Shown here: positions 11,501 to 23,370 of the stretch, one piece after another | Numbering within the stretch: position 1 is the stretch's first letter | Layout of the letters: every line of letters starts with the position of its first letter | Assembly (NCBI RefSeq): GCF_005239225.2 | Contig: NC_133301.1 | Location: 12,772,318-12,836,317, forward strand | Length of the DNA stretch: 64,000 bases | Source: Populus alba | Lineage: Eukaryota; Streptophyta; Magnoliopsida; Malpighiales; Salicaceae | Direction: 5' to 3' | The notes under the pieces: generated by a model | Told to the model about the DNA's origin: nothing | The model's input: the letters and a program-made list of their open reading frames with translations, nothing else | The model's database searches: none | Translations under genes and position numbers: made by a program

Positions 11501-12700
11501 AAACAGAAGCCGTCCGTTGCCCCCTTAAAACCAAACAGGTGCTGTGAAAACAACAGTGGGTGATTTACTACTTCAAATAATAAAAGCAAAGGCCTCGGCA
11601 AATGAGAAAGATCTTCCATGTAAGGAAGCAAAATAAAGATCGAGAAAAATCATCTGGTAAAATTAATTACTAGCCGCTGTAAATGGAAATTTCCCTTGAC
11701 ATCCAGCAAATAAAAATAAAGAAATTTCCATTCATGAACTTACTTACCTCATGGCAGCAAAATAGTGCATATCTGCCCAGAAGAGGAAACAAAAACACTC
11801 TCCCATTTTTGGCACCCTCATTGACCCATTTTCAGGACGCTCCCTTTTCTCCTACTGCAAGCACACACAAGTTCTAGGTACCAAAAATCCCCAGTCCAGG
11901 TTACCCAAAATTAAAGCGAGTAAAAACTGCATCGATTAGGTAGGTTAAACATCGCTAAAAACAGAAAAAAATTGATTAGGAAGTTTAAGAGAGAGAAAAA
12001 AACACAATCAGACCCAGATTAAGAGATAATAGTAACCAAACATACCCCTTATTCCATCTTTTACCCTGCATGGCTTCCAAGAAAAACACGAAGGATTAAA
12101 GAGGGAAGAAAGGCAGGAGAGTTTTGAGATTCCAAAATATAGTTTTCCGTTAAATCTTGAACAGTAAACAAGTACTCCAAAGAGCACAAATCGTCCTCTC
12201 CTAGAGGACCATGAAAAGCCACGCTTTCAAACACCATCGCTAATTTTTATTTTTTTTTGAAGTACATAAGAATACATATAATCGCCCAAGTGGATGAAAA
12301 TTGAAAGGGAAAATTCTTTTCTTAAAACCTTCGTTCCATTTTGACAAGTCTGGACTCTAAAGCAGCATTCGAATATTATAAAATAATACCATTGCAAAGA
12401 AAAGAAAGATTTGTCATATGGGAGCAGAGATTTTTATCGATGATGTGTCAATCCTGCGCTTGGGGTTACTTTATGTACCAGTAGCTCTTCAGCTGCCCTT
12501 TGACTCATAACCGATGGGAGAAAGACATTTGGTTTTGGATGCACAAAGCAAACAAGTGTGTGAGTGTGTGGTGATAAAATAAGCTGCACAGAGAGAGAGA
12601 GAGAGAGGGGGGAAGCGCATAGTTCTAGAAGATAAGAACGATCAGTTCCGAGTGGAGATTAACTTAAAGGAACAAGAAAGAATTGAAAGGAGGGGTAGTG
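8515..12700. other. Long intergenic stretch downstream of MIR156
   Basis: No protein gene supported. Its base composition is more balanced than the surrounding AT-rich repeats. Because MIR156 is read leftward from 12.8 kb, part of this stretch may belong to the primary microRNA transcript, which in plants is often long and spliced. No splice pattern could be proved from sequence alone. It contains a C9 run near 9310 and the tandem duplication at 9550-9769. Confidence 0.4.
9550..9769. repeat. Tandem duplication, ~110-bp unit, two copies
   Basis: Copy 1 (9550-9659) and copy 2 (9660-9769) align along their length: cagtaaacttt..gaagcctagtgttaatcttg against aagtgaactt..gaagcctaatattaatcttg, then both reach gtaaaacctctttaa or gataaaacctctttaa about 50 bp later. 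They are imperfect, so not recent. Confidence 0.75.
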
Positions 12701-12719
12701 GGGGTGCACGAGGAAACAC

Positions 12720-12830
12720 TGGCAAATGTAAGCTGACAGAAGAGAAGTGAGCACACACCCTGCAATGGTATGCTTTCATACAATTAGCTTTCGTGTGTGC
12801 TCACTCTCTTCTGTCAGTCTTTCTCTTGTG
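12720..12830 (-). ncRNA. MIR156: MIR156 precursor hairpin
   Basis: Read on the minus strand, the 5' arm at 12816-12797 is TGACAGAAGAGAGTGAGCAC, the canonical 20-nt miR156. The 3' arm at 12752-12732 is the 21-nt star GCTCACTTCTCTTCTGTCAGC. Their pairing leaves 2-nt 3' overhangs on both ends and one bulged base in the star, as expected of a DCL1 product. Pairing continues past the duplex (ACACAC with GTGTGT), and a small GTATG/CATAC stem closes the loop. miR156 guides cleavage or translational repression of SPL transcription factors and holds plants in the juvenile phase. No SPL target gene is present in the window. The exact family-member letter cannot be assigned from sequence alone. Confidence 0.97.
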
Positions 12831-13155
12831 ACCCTCTTTCTGAGCTAGGAAACCGATGAAGTAAACTGGCAAAATTAAGTACCCCATGAGGTCATCACCT
12901 CTTTGTGAGTCCTCAGATCTGAAACCACAGCAGCACACCTGAAGTACTGTAACCAATCCCCACCCGTATACATTGGATACCAAGAGAATTTTGCTGCACC
13001 ATAAACAAGCTAGCTAGGGTTTGCTCAACCAGCAAAGGAGAAACCCTCGCCTTCCTCTTTTCTTCTTTATTTTCTTGCTCCACTCAATGCAGCAAAAACA
13101 GTACTTTTCGTCACACAAACCTTTGAAGTTCACTTGGGGTGGGTTCAATGAGGAG

Positions 13156-13158
<3 letters not shown>

Positions 13159-13200
<42 letters not shown>
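13159..13200. repeat. (GA)21 microsatellite, (CT)n in the MIR156 leader direction
   Basis: An uninterrupted 42-bp GA run. On the MIR156 strand it is a CT run about 340 bp upstream of the mature miRNA, where CT-rich tracts commonly lie near plant transcription starts. A second shorter GA run is at about 12591-12607, downstream of the hairpin. Confidence 0.95.
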
Positions 13201-13204
<4 letters not shown>

Positions 13205-13325
13205 GATGGAGAGGGTCGTCGAGTAAAAAAAATAGGGTGTTTTGTTTTGACATGACTTGCTCGGTCCTCGAGTAAATTAGGGATAAACCAATTAACTCAC
13301 TACAGCACAATTGAATTTTTGGTAC

Positions 13326-13335
13326 TTTAAATATA
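13326..13335 (-). promoter_or_regulatory. Possible TATA box for MIR156
   Basis: TATATTTAAA on the minus strand, about 510 bp upstream of the mature miRNA and just upstream of the CT run. Placement is plausible but rests on motif alone. Confidence 0.3.
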
Positions 13336-13376
13336 ATGGATTAGATTGATGGAAGAAATTTTCTGCTTGTGTTGTG

Positions 13377-13530
13377 GATAATGGTGACTTTTAACCATTT
13401 TTAAAATTAAAAATATATTAAAATAATTTTTCATAAAAATTTTGATTTTTCATGTTATGTCATTAAAAAATTATATAAAAAAAATATTAATTTAATATTT
13501 TTTTAAAATAAAAAATAAGACACGAAGCTA
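13377..13530. repeat. AT-rich dispersed repeat (MITE-like family A)
   Basis: Contains the family core aaaaatatattaaaataat followed by a T-rich stretch, ...atgtcattaaaaaattatataaaa and ...atattaattt. The same order of blocks recurs about twenty times in the window. The best copy is at 16566-16795. Confidence 0.7.
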
Positions 13531-14509
13531 ATTACATTTATACTCTACTGGTTAATTATAGTCATGATTGAATGCATCAACCACTAAAATTAACAATTTT
13601 ATGTTTGACACGAACTGTTATATAGATGTTATATAGATGGAAAGACCATTAAAGGTGGATTTTCAAGATCCTAAACAGTAACATGTTAGCCGTATTTTTA
13701 TGTTTGGTTTATAGTTTAATTTGATATTGTATTTAGATTCATAGATAACAAACTTGTTCGGTTGATTTAATTGTTTGGATGTAATTTATGAGTATGATTT
13801 GTGATGTTAAAATTAACTATTTGTGATGCTAGTGAAAGTTTTAGTTTGTGAATTAGATGGGAAAAAAAATTACTTGTGTGATTATGGTTTTAATGAAACT
13901 TGTTTTTGTTCTTAAAATTAAAGAAACAAACATGATATAATGAATATGATTGTGGTTGATTCATATAGAATAAGTTGTTCATGATTTTATTTTTTTACAT
14001 GTTGATTTTATTAAAAAAAAGTTGGTAAATTTGAAATTAGTGACTGAATGAAGTGAATGACGAGTTATTATTCAAGAAATTAAAAATTGTTATTATTGTT
14101 TAGATTTTGTTATGTGATTTTTATTTCAAAGTGATGAATGATGAGAGGTGTTAATGAAGGGTTGGCATTGTCCATATTGTTTGGATTATGATTAAGTCTA
14201 TGGACATGAATAATTGTATTGTATTTTTAATTTACTTAAACTATATATGAATTTTTACTTGAACCATGTATTTTAAGGTGTTTGGAGTATATATGAAAAA
14301 AAATACTAACGATTTTACAATTTGATGGTCTATTTTTACAAGATTTTACATTGTATTTTCCATGCTGTATAAAAAATGCATTTTTTACAATCTTGGATTA
14401 GATCATACTAGATTGTTGCCCCGTGCTGCGTTATGGTTCGAATCAAATTTTTTTGTAAAAAGAAACTTCTAGGCATTGCTAATGTTTTCTAGTATTAAAA
14501 AAAAATTGA

Positions 14510-15440
14510 ACCATGTATGAATTGACCTGATATGACCTGATCGACTTAACGGGTCCAAAGATAACTTAAATGACTAGTAAAAACATAGTTTAACTCAAAA
14601 AATCAAGACAATATATTTTAAAAATATTAAGATGGCAATATGTTGGCTTGACTTGAGTCCATCTGGGTTAACCTTTCAAATCCATAACTCGGGTTATGAA
14701 AGCATGACAACCCTATATAAAATAAATCAATACAAATTAAGAAACTTAATTTCTAATCAACCCAATATTGAATGATGGAATTTAAAAAAATAAATAAATG
14801 ATGGACTCACAAAAACAACTAAAATAAACTCGAGTTATAAGATCAAAATAACCCTATAAAAAGTAGATCAAAATAAATTACGAAGTCTATTAATTCTCAA
14901 CCAATCTAAAGTTAGAGGATGAAATTGAAAAACAAATCAATTCAAAAAAATGATAAAAAACTGGTTCAACTCGAGTTAACCCACCAAACTCATGACCTAG
15001 ATCATGAGACTAAGGCAACATCATAAAATAAAAAAAAACAACAACAACTCAAGTCAACCCAGTTTAACATATCAAGCTCTCAACTTAATTTATGAGACTA
15101 CAATAACCTTATAAAAAACAAATCAAATAAATTATAAAGCTCAATTCATAATAAACTCATTGTTAAATGATGAAACTATATACATATAATTCAATATATA
15201 AAAAAGATACAATAAAAACAACCCGAATATACCTGGGTTAACCCGCAAAACTCACGACCCGAGTCATAAGACCAAGATAACCTCGTGAAAAACAAATCAA
15301 AATAAATGACAAAATCCAATTTATAATCAACTCAATATTAAAGATGTTGAATAATAAACTTTTTTAAAAAAAACACCAAATTAAAAAAGAGATTAAAAAA
15401 CTCGAATTAATCACTTAATCTGCTAAATCTTATTGATGTT
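14510..15440. repeat. Tandem array of a degenerate ~165-bp unit (family B)
   Basis: Each unit runs: aactcgagttaaccc..caaactca.gacc.gag.catgagac, then .ataacc.tataaaaa.caaatcaaa..aaatta..aa.ctcaatt, then ..aatcaac.caat.ttaaa.gatgaaatt, and an A-rich end. Recognisable unit starts fall near 14640, 14820, 14970, 15045 and 15220, the short spacing showing a truncated unit. Satellite-like or decayed transposon sequence. No coding content. Confidence 0.8.
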
Positions 15441-16565
15441 ATAATTACAAATAATTTATGCAAGTTTTTTGATAAAATTTTGACATTAAAGATCACACAT
15501 AATCGTGAGACCGAAATTGCAATTACAATCAATATCACACATCATGCGCCTATATATAAGGTGCAAAAAACAAAGTGAAACACTTTAAGACTAGCAAAAA
15601 GCTGTCCACTTAAAAGAAATTAAATTTCTCAAGCAAAACACACGCGTACATAGATTAGAGACCATCAAATTAAAATAAATAACAACAAATTAACCATAAA
15701 TATTGAGTGACAAATTAAAGAAAACAAAAATTATAATGTATATTTTCAAGAAAACATTAAAAATTAGGAGAGAATTTGCGCATCATTCACACGGTATTGA
15801 TCTAATAGACATTATATATATAAGCCATCAAAGACATGCTAGGACTTCATTTTCAGCATATTTAGTATTGTTAAAAAGATTTAATCACACCTTAAAATAT
15901 TATCAAATAATATTATAATTAGTTAGGGTTTTGTTCGGGGTTAATTACGAGTTTGTTTGGTGGTCTTTTAAGATATAGTTGAAATTATCTCATCAAGTTT
16001 TTTTTTAATAATATCGAATGTATCAAAAATAAATATTCGATGTATTTTTAATAGGTCATTTTTTCTTATTATTTTTTTCCTTTTATTATTTATTTCTCTT
16101 GTCACATAATCTATTGTCACATCACCTATCTTTTCTTGTTTTCTTGATCACTATATTTTGATGACTATATTTTTTATCAATGAAATCTATATCTTAACCT
16201 TAGGCTTTTCCTAAGGTTAATTAATTTTTTTTTAAAAAAAGCTTTTTAAAACATGACTAAACAATCAATTGAGAATAACAAAATGGATATTCATAAACGC
16301 ATCTGTTTATAATTTTCCAGCTTTCATCATTCTTCCAAGAAATTTACCAAACTTTTTTTTTTTAAAATCCATTTAACACTATAATTTAGCAGTAATTATG
16401 GTAACAATGATTGACGTAGTACAGCAATGATGCAAAGAAAGACGTATTTTATTATCTTAAAAAGTGGGAAAGTACTATTGATTCCCTAAGCCATTTTTTT
16501 TTATGATTAACAAGACATTTTAAATTATTATAAACTTTCAAATACATGGTGTCCTTTTATATTAA
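15441..16565. other. AT-rich intergenic DNA
   Basis: Nothing recognisable. An open frame at 15703-15918 is AT-biased and has no domain signature. Confidence 0.4.
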
Positions 16566-16795
16566 TAGTTATTTTAAAAGTATGTTTATGGTTGTTTTTT
16601 AAAATAGTTTTTATTTAAAAATATATTAAAATAATATATTTTATATATTTTAAAAATTATTTTTGATATTAGTACATCAAAATAATTTAAAAATATAAAA
16701 AATATTAATTTATAGTGAAAAAATAAAAAAAAATTAATTTTTTTAAAAATACATTTGAAACATAAAAATAAACAAAAATTAAAAAAAAGGCATAA
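16566..16795. repeat. AT-rich dispersed repeat, best copy of family A
   Basis: Shows the full block order: ttttaaaatagtttttatttaaaaatatattaaaataatat (as two overlapping shorter motifs), aaaaattatttttgatatta, gtacatcaaaataattt, aaaaatataaaaaatattaa, and the end block ttttttaaaaatacatttgaaa. Both ends tend to be complementary AT-rich sequence, as in a short non-autonomous DNA transposon. Terminal repeats are too degenerate to define exactly. Confidence 0.75.
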
Positions 16796-17149
16796 GCTTA
16801 TAACAGGTTTGGCCGTTACGTTCATCACAGTCCTGTTATTACTTGACAAAATTCATGAAAATATATCGCCAAAAAAGATGAAGCGGCGAGGATGAATGGG
16901 TGAGTGCCACTAAGCAAGAAGATAAGAATTGAGATGTGGGAACTGCTACACTGCGTGCTGTGTCAAATTCTGTTTAATGTAAAATAAATATCCGAATAAT
17001 TATAACACCAGTTAATTTAGGTTAATTTAATTAACATGTAATCTAAATATAAAATTAAGATAATTTATAATAAAAAAATAAAAAAATTCACAAAATTTAA
17101 TGTCTAACAACAAAATATCAAATGATGAAAAAAAAACCTTAAAAAAAAA

Positions 17150-17660
17150 GTAATGTTGAAGAAAAAAACTCAAGTCAACTCATAATATGAGATCGGGATT
17201 AAAAAAAATAGATAAAAAAACATAGTAAAAAGACTAAAGTTAAATAAAGAAAGCATTGGAAAAAAAAAAAATCTTCAGTTAACCTGGGCTAACTTGTTAA
17301 CTCATACTTAGGATAGCCTTGAAAAAAACAAAAAAAATCATAAAGTTCTAGCTAGAGCCAATAATCTAATGTTAAATTGTAAAATTAAAAAAAAGCTAAT
17401 TTACTTAAAAAATCAAGAAAAAAATTCGAGTCAACTCGAGTTAACTCGATTAACATGCTACCTGGTATATGAGATCAGAATAACCTCATGAAAATAAAAA
17501 TGGAACAACTAGTGAAACTTGAGGCTCAATTACTCAACGTCAAATGATAATTTTGAAAAAAAATCAATTTTTAATAAGGACCTAAAAAAAAACTGAACTC
17601 AAACTGAGTCTAAGTCATGAGATCGTGATTACCATGTAGAAATGTAAACACAAAAAAATT
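17150..17660. repeat. Second array of family B (~165-bp unit)
   Basis: Repeated blocks actcaagtcaactcataatatgag, ttaacctgggctaacttgtta, tcgagttaactcgattaaca and actgagtctaagtcatgag occur at intervals with A-rich spacers and the shared ..aataacctcatgaaaa and ..caatctaatgttaaat segments. Confidence 0.7.
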
Positions 17661-18829
17661 ATGAAGTAAAATTTTTAATTATACAAAAATATTAAAATCA
17701 AAATCAAAATCAAAATAATAAGGATCAAATTAAAATAAACACAAAACTATATAGGAAAAAATCATTAGGAATAAAATTAAAAAAATAAAATAAATTAAGA
17801 AAATTATATAAAAAAATAGTAATTGAAAGAACGAGTACTGAAATTGAATAAGAAATGAAATAAAATAGAATTTTGAGGGAAAAAATAATAATAAAAGAAT
17901 AAAAAAAATAACAATCAAAATAATAAGTATCAAAAGTGTGTGTGTGTATATATAAAAAATAAATGACATAAAATGATGGGAATGAAAGTGAAAAACATAA
18001 ATAAAACACTTAATTCTTCTAGAGCAGCTGATTTTTTACTTTGTTTCATAAAATCAAGCATAAACTGACTACAAAAAATTCTTTTTGATGTTGCAATATA
18101 CTAGTATAACTGAAATAAAAATAAATTGTCCAAGTCAAATCCCAAACAAAACCAATGCAAAGGGTCATATTAAAAAAAAAAAAACAATTTTTTTTAAAAA
18201 ATAGACAGGAACTTCCCAATGACCATGCAAATTAATTCTTGATGTTGGCGAAAAAAAAAAAAAGACTGAATATTTTCTTAACCTTCAAATTCAGTCCCTT
18301 GAATTTAAATTAATAAAATAAAATTTCATTTTTTTAAATTAATAATTAACTGATCACATAATATTTTCTTGATAATTCAAGATTTCTATACACACTATAA
18401 AAAAATAAATCACAAATGAAATTAATTTTAAATGGCCAAATAAAAACATAAAGAAATTGAGTGGGAAAAAAAACTATCGAACAACAATATTTCCTCTCAA
18501 AAACTAGTGCCCTGACAAATATTTTTTTCTACTTTAAATTATATTAAAATAATATTTTCTATGGAAAGACTGTGCAGACCCGTACTTTTATTTGTGTTGA
18601 TAATTCGTACGAATATTAAGTAGTGAAAATTATAGGTGGGAATCGTCATAAATAAAAATTGAGTAGACATAAGAGTACCCATGCCTCCCTGTTTCCCTTT
18701 CCGACGAGCAAGTTGACGTTGCAGACAAGCTGCAGGGCTACTCCGCAGGACCTGTCAAATAATGGTAAAATACAAATAAATACAAAAGGAAGGAGGAAGC
18801 CTCTGCTTTTTTTATACCTTCCATGCTCG
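17661..18829. other. AT-rich intergenic DNA
   Basis: No gene. Long A-rich runs, a short (GT)n/(AT)n run near 17936-17952, and open frames on the minus strand at 17725-18009 that are low-complexity Phe/Ile/Tyr artefacts of A-rich DNA. A less AT-rich patch at about 18660-18760 has no coding signature. Confidence 0.4.
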
Positions 18830-19560
18830 TGACTTGAAAACTTGTAATTTAAATAATGAAATTATAATAACTTTATAAAAAAATAAATTATAAATCTTAA
18901 TTTTTAATAAATTTAATTTTAAAAGATAAAATTAAAAAAAATTCAAGTTAACCCAAGTAAATTTATCAAAATTATGACTTAGATAATAAGACCATGATAA
19001 CCTTATAAAAAACGTAGAAAAAAAAAAAAACAAAGCTTAATTCCAAATCAACAAAATACAACAGGGAAAGAAAACCGAGTTAACTCGTGTCCTAAGATAA
19101 GCAAATCTAATGTTTAAGGATGAAATTAAAAAAAAAATGACTTGAGTCAACCCGAGTAAACTCGCAAAATCCATGACCTAGATATTGGGACTGAGATAAC
19201 TTTATATAAAGCAAAATAAATTTTTTTCTAAAGCTTATTTACACAATCAATATATTGAAGGATAAAATTAAAAAAATAGATAAATTAAGAAATAAAAGAA
19301 ATTATACATAAGTTAACATGCCAAACCCATAAACCGGATCATAAGATCAAGATAAACCTTATAAAAAGTAAATAAAAAAATGATCAGAGTCAATCCAGTT
19401 TAACCTACCAAACTCACGACCAAGTTCATGAATCTTTGATAATCCTATGAAAAGTAAATCAAAACAAATTATAAATCTCAAATTTCAACAAACCCATTGT
19501 TAAAGATTGAAATTGAAAAAAAAAATCAATCTAAAAAACAATACTTAAGCGTTGTAAGCG
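18830..19560. repeat. Third array of family B (~165-bp unit)
   Basis: At least four units: aagttaacccaagtaaatttatcaaa near 18945, gagtcaacccgagtaaactcgcaaaatcc near 19144, agttaacatgccaaacccataaacc near 19311, and agtcaatccagtttaacctaccaaactc near 19387 (each quoted in part). Each is followed by ..gaccaagataaccttataaaaa and ..aaattataaa.ctcaa. Same polarity as the arrays at 14.5 and 17.2 kb. Confidence 0.78.
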
Positions 19561-20185
19561 TGTTTTTAAAAAAGAAAAAAAATAACTAAAAAAAAATAAT
19601 GATTGTCAATCCTTAACCGTCAAAACGATGGAATAAAAAACAACAATGAACAAAAAAAAGTAAAAAAACAAATACTAGTATATCTAAGTGATGAAAAATT
19701 TAAAAAAAATTAAAATTACAGATCCAACAATGAAATTAAAAATAAATTAAAATTTAATAAAATAATAAAGAATAAAAAATCAAAATATTAAGAATTAAAA
19801 CCTCAAATATTAAATTAAAAATTTCTAATTCGACAACTTCACAAAGAGAATCTAAAATAGAAGTAAAAATCAAGAAAGTGAGTACTTAATTTGAAAAAAA
19901 AAAAAAAGCATAATTAAAATACATTATTTTAAAAAGCTATGCTTGACTTCAAAGGATTGATTCGTAATTTAGGAAACCTGGGTCTTAAGCCGGTCTAGTT
20001 TCCAAAAATAATTAAAACAAAGTATAAATTTTTATTTGATGTTTATATTTAATTTAAAAATAAAAATCATGTAAAAAAATAAATTGGAAAAGGCCTGAAA
20101 AAAGAAGCATATCATCATTATGCTTAAAAAATATCCTGCGTCGTAAACATGTCTGTATTGAGCCGTAAGCCCATACCCATATGCA

Positions 20186-20192
20186 TATAAAA
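20186..20192 (+). promoter_or_regulatory. TATA box of the COA6-like gene
   Basis: TATAAAA on the plus strand about 200 bp before the start codon at 20390, a normal spacing for a plant promoter with a leader of about 170 nt. Confidence 0.5.
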
Positions 20193-20389
20193 GATATGCA
20201 GCTCAAGAGCTTAGCAGCTCATCAAATTATCCCAGGCCAGCTCACTGGATACAGTTTCGATTCAATATCCTATGTCAATTTACGGGCCAGTCCTTAGATT
20301 ATTTCTCAAGAGCAGGTTAGTACTTGGACTCGAACTCCGAGAAACCAACCAAATCAAACCAAACCAGCTGCTGCCTCTTCTTGGAAGCC

Positions 20390-20974
20390 ATGGCTATGGA
20401 AAACTATGCATCAAGAAATATTGACGAAATTCACACAGATGTCCTCTCTCAATCAAGACAAGCTTGCTACAAGGTCCTTTCTTATCTTTCTATTTCTCCT
20501 GTCTTTTTTCCCCTTTTATTTTGCTTGTTTAAAATAGAAAAATCAAGAAAATTGCTTTTCTTGGTAAAGATAACAAAAGGGTTAGATGTTTGTTGCATTT
20601 AATAATATCAGGCGCGAGATGCTTTTTTTGCTTGTTTGGAGAAAGAATCAGGCAAGAAACCTACAGAAATTGGGTCCGTGGGGCTTCAATATCCAGCTGA
20701 ATGTAAAAACTCAAGGGCTGAGTTTGAGAAGAATTGTAGACCTGCTTGGGTAATCTTTGATTAAAATGATAAATTCCCATTATTGTTATTATTAATAATC
20801 TCGATTTTATTGCCTTTTTTTTTAATTATTTGATTTTTTTAATAGGTGAAGCATTTTGATAGGCTATACTGTAGGAACAAGACATCGCAGAGGTTGTTGG
20901 AAGACAAGGAAACCAGGAGAGGTCCGTTGTTGCTTCCTCAGCCTTACACTTTCAAGCCTACTTCTAGTACTTAA
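20390..20974 (+). CDS. Cytochrome c oxidase assembly factor 6 (COA6)-like, twin-Cys CHCH protein
   Basis: Three coding exons, 20390-20473, 20612-20749 and 20846-20974, joined at GT-AG introns in phase 0, give 116 aa. I built this model because the single open frames are too short to show it. The protein has CYKARDAFFAC (C-x9-C) and later CKNSRAEFEKNC (C-x10-C), the arrangement of COA6, a soluble intermembrane-space protein. COA6 helps deliver copper to COX2 during complex IV assembly. Two disulphides are expected, with import through the MIA40 pathway. There is no N-terminal presequence, as expected for that route. The start at MAMENYAS is the first in-frame Met of exon 1, and a second Met two codons later is also possible. 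An alternative family is COX6B, but the C-x9-C/C-x10-C spacing favours COA6. Confidence 0.9.
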
Positions 20975-21994
20975 TTTGAGCTCCCTTTATCTTTTTAAAG
21001 GTTTTCTCTATGGGTTTTCTTTAAAATTTTATCTCTGGTGGGGTGTTTTGATTGATTTGGTAAATGTACAGTGATGGCATTGAGAGTTACTAGTTATTAG
21101 CCTGATTAGTTATGTAGTGATGGCTAAATTTTGAACATATGATAAATAAATAAACTTAAATTTCTGTGTTTTAAGGTTATTAATGATTGTGTTGTTTTCT
21201 TTTTCGAATTTTGTTCTATGGTTACTTGAAATCATGCTATTTTGATGCTACCAAATGATTGCATGCAGCAAAATTGGTTATTGAAAACATATGAAGAAAA
21301 TGTATGTGATGATATTGCTCTCGTTGGATCAATTTTATCAATTTTGGCAGGGTTATAAATATGCTTGACATGGCCCTTTAGGAAGATGCAAGCAGTCTTT
21401 TGGTCAATGTCTTGGTGAATTCATATGCCCCTTTTGAAGTGAGACCAGGGATTGTAGAATGAGTTTATGACTCGAGGCAGTGTTGCGAAGTCTATGGTTA
21501 GCATTAACAATTAAATTTCAAAGAAAGGATGTATTGTTATCTGTCAAGATACTGTGGATGTTGAAAATGGGATAAAATCCAAACTTGAGCACGTTGTTAG
21601 GCTTCAATGCTCAAATACTTGGTATTTTCTCCTAAATAAATTTCATTTTTGTGTGCTGCTGGGATTAAAAGATGTGAGTTTCCTGTTTTCAAATGGTTGC
21701 CACTGATCTTTGATGACTATATCTGGTTCATGTAAACACATGCAATACGATGTTGATGTTGATGTTGCCCCATGCCTGTGCATTTGCATTTAGAATATAT
21801 ATGTTACCTTTTATGCATCCATAATTTGATGTGTTCTACAAGTAGATACTTTTCTGGAACCTAAACCCTTATTAAATTAATGGTTAAGCCAACAATGTGG
21901 TGAGATGTAGTGGAATAGGGGACACCATTTCAAAATTCCAGCATGGTTTGTTTTGTTAGAACTACAAGGAAAAGGGAGAAGAGCTGTGAGGCAA
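20975..21994. other. COA6 3' flank
   Basis: Probable 3' UTR followed by sequence without a recognised gene. No further exon of the COA6 gene is required, since the frame ends in TAA at 20972-20974. Confidence 0.4.
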
Positions 21995-22125
21995 GCTGTT
22001 CATGGAAAGGAAAGAAGCTTGGATTGGTATGTTAGGCTGTTCATGGAAAGGAAAGAAGGAAAGAAGCTTAGAGTTGTATGTTAGGCTGTTCATGGAAAGG
22101 AAAGAAGCTTAGAGTGATATGTTAG
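21995..22125. repeat. Three-copy minisatellite, 41-49 bp unit
   Basis: Copies at 21995-22035, 22036-22084 and 22085-22125, each gctgttcatggaaaggaaag..aagctt..g..tatgttag. The middle copy has an extra 8 bp (a repeated gaaggaaa). The copies are very similar, so the expansion looks recent. Confidence 0.92.
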
Positions 22126-23034
22126 ACTGTAGGATACTATAGGAATGGCTCCAGGAGAGGGGAGCTTAAGGATTCTGGGAGTTGCTGTTAAAGCCTAAAT
22201 GTGTTTTGCTTACATGAAATTTCATGATTGATCTAGATATAATTTGTTATCTTCTACTTTCAGTGGAACTACTTGAGCTTGTTGCATGCCTTTGTTGGTC
22301 TTCTTTCATCAAGGACTTGAGCGTGGTTGTGAGGCAAGTGTTTTGCTTCATGCATGCATGTGTTCATCTCCTTTATTGATGATCACTAAATGGTTAAGCT
22401 TTGTTTTAATGAAATACAATTCCTAAACAAACCAAGTATAAAATGTATATCAAATCTTTTACACAACATTTCAAGAACCCAACACGAAACCAATAAAAAA
22501 GAATACTGTTAGAATCCACATTGCTTTAGGTATATTGCCAGCCACAGTGAAATCATGAAATGTTTTAGTTTCTTTTAATTAATAATTAATTAGTATACCG
22601 GGACTGCTGGCTGGCTTGCGGTGGCTGCTGGTAACCTGAGAAAGCTATGCATGTTAAGAGCTGTGGGCTACACTCGAGGGGCACTGGTCCCAAAATCCAG
22701 CTAGGTTTTTTCAGTTTTTGATACTGGACTATAGCCTAATATGCTTTATCTGGGCTTGGATTTATTTTTGTTGAGATTAAGAGCTCAAATAATCGGCATT
22801 CAATTCGAACAATTAGAGTAAAAAACCGGTCATTAGAAGTGCATAATCAAGCCCTGTCATGCCAAGATTGCTAAACCTCGTAATCTCAGTATTTACTTTA
22901 CGAAGCTTTGTTCTCATGTCAGAATTATCAAACCCTAGTAAAAGTCACATGTAATCACTATATTAAGATCATCAATATGATCGTTTTTCAGGCGGTAGTA
23001 ATCAATTGTATGCATATGATATTAGGGATGGTTT

Positions 23035-23370
23035 TAATATATTGATATTAAAAAATTATTTTTAAAAATTAAAAAATAATATTATTTTAATATATTTATA
23101 AAAAGAAATTATTTTGAAAAACAATCTCTTATGGAATCACCATGCTAACATGACTTACTCTCTTTTTTCAATAATAGTTAATAGTAGTTTAAGGTTTTGT
23201 TTGTTTTTATGTTTCAAAAATATTTTTTAAAAATAATTGATTTTTATTTTTTTCTTTGCTAGAAATTACTAATTTTTTTTTATATATTTTAATATAATTT
23301 TAATGTAATGATATAAAAAAAAAATTAAAATAAAAAAAATTATTTTAATATATTTTCAAGCAAAAAAGCT
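23035..23370. repeat. Two adjacent family A copies in opposite orientation
   Basis: A short forward piece at 23035-23130 (attattttaatatatttataaaa core) is followed by a reverse copy at 23185-23370 that ends attattttaatatattttcaagcaaaaa. Confidence 0.6.

Noticed and set aside
13014..13310. Open frames over the GA repeat
   Set aside because: The repeated Arg/Glu or Leu/Ser residues are just the translated microsatellite in the MIR156 upstream region.
17725..18009. Phe/Ile/Tyr-rich 'membrane protein' frames
   Set aside because: They arise from A-rich intergenic DNA read on the minus strand. There is no start context and no conserved pattern.
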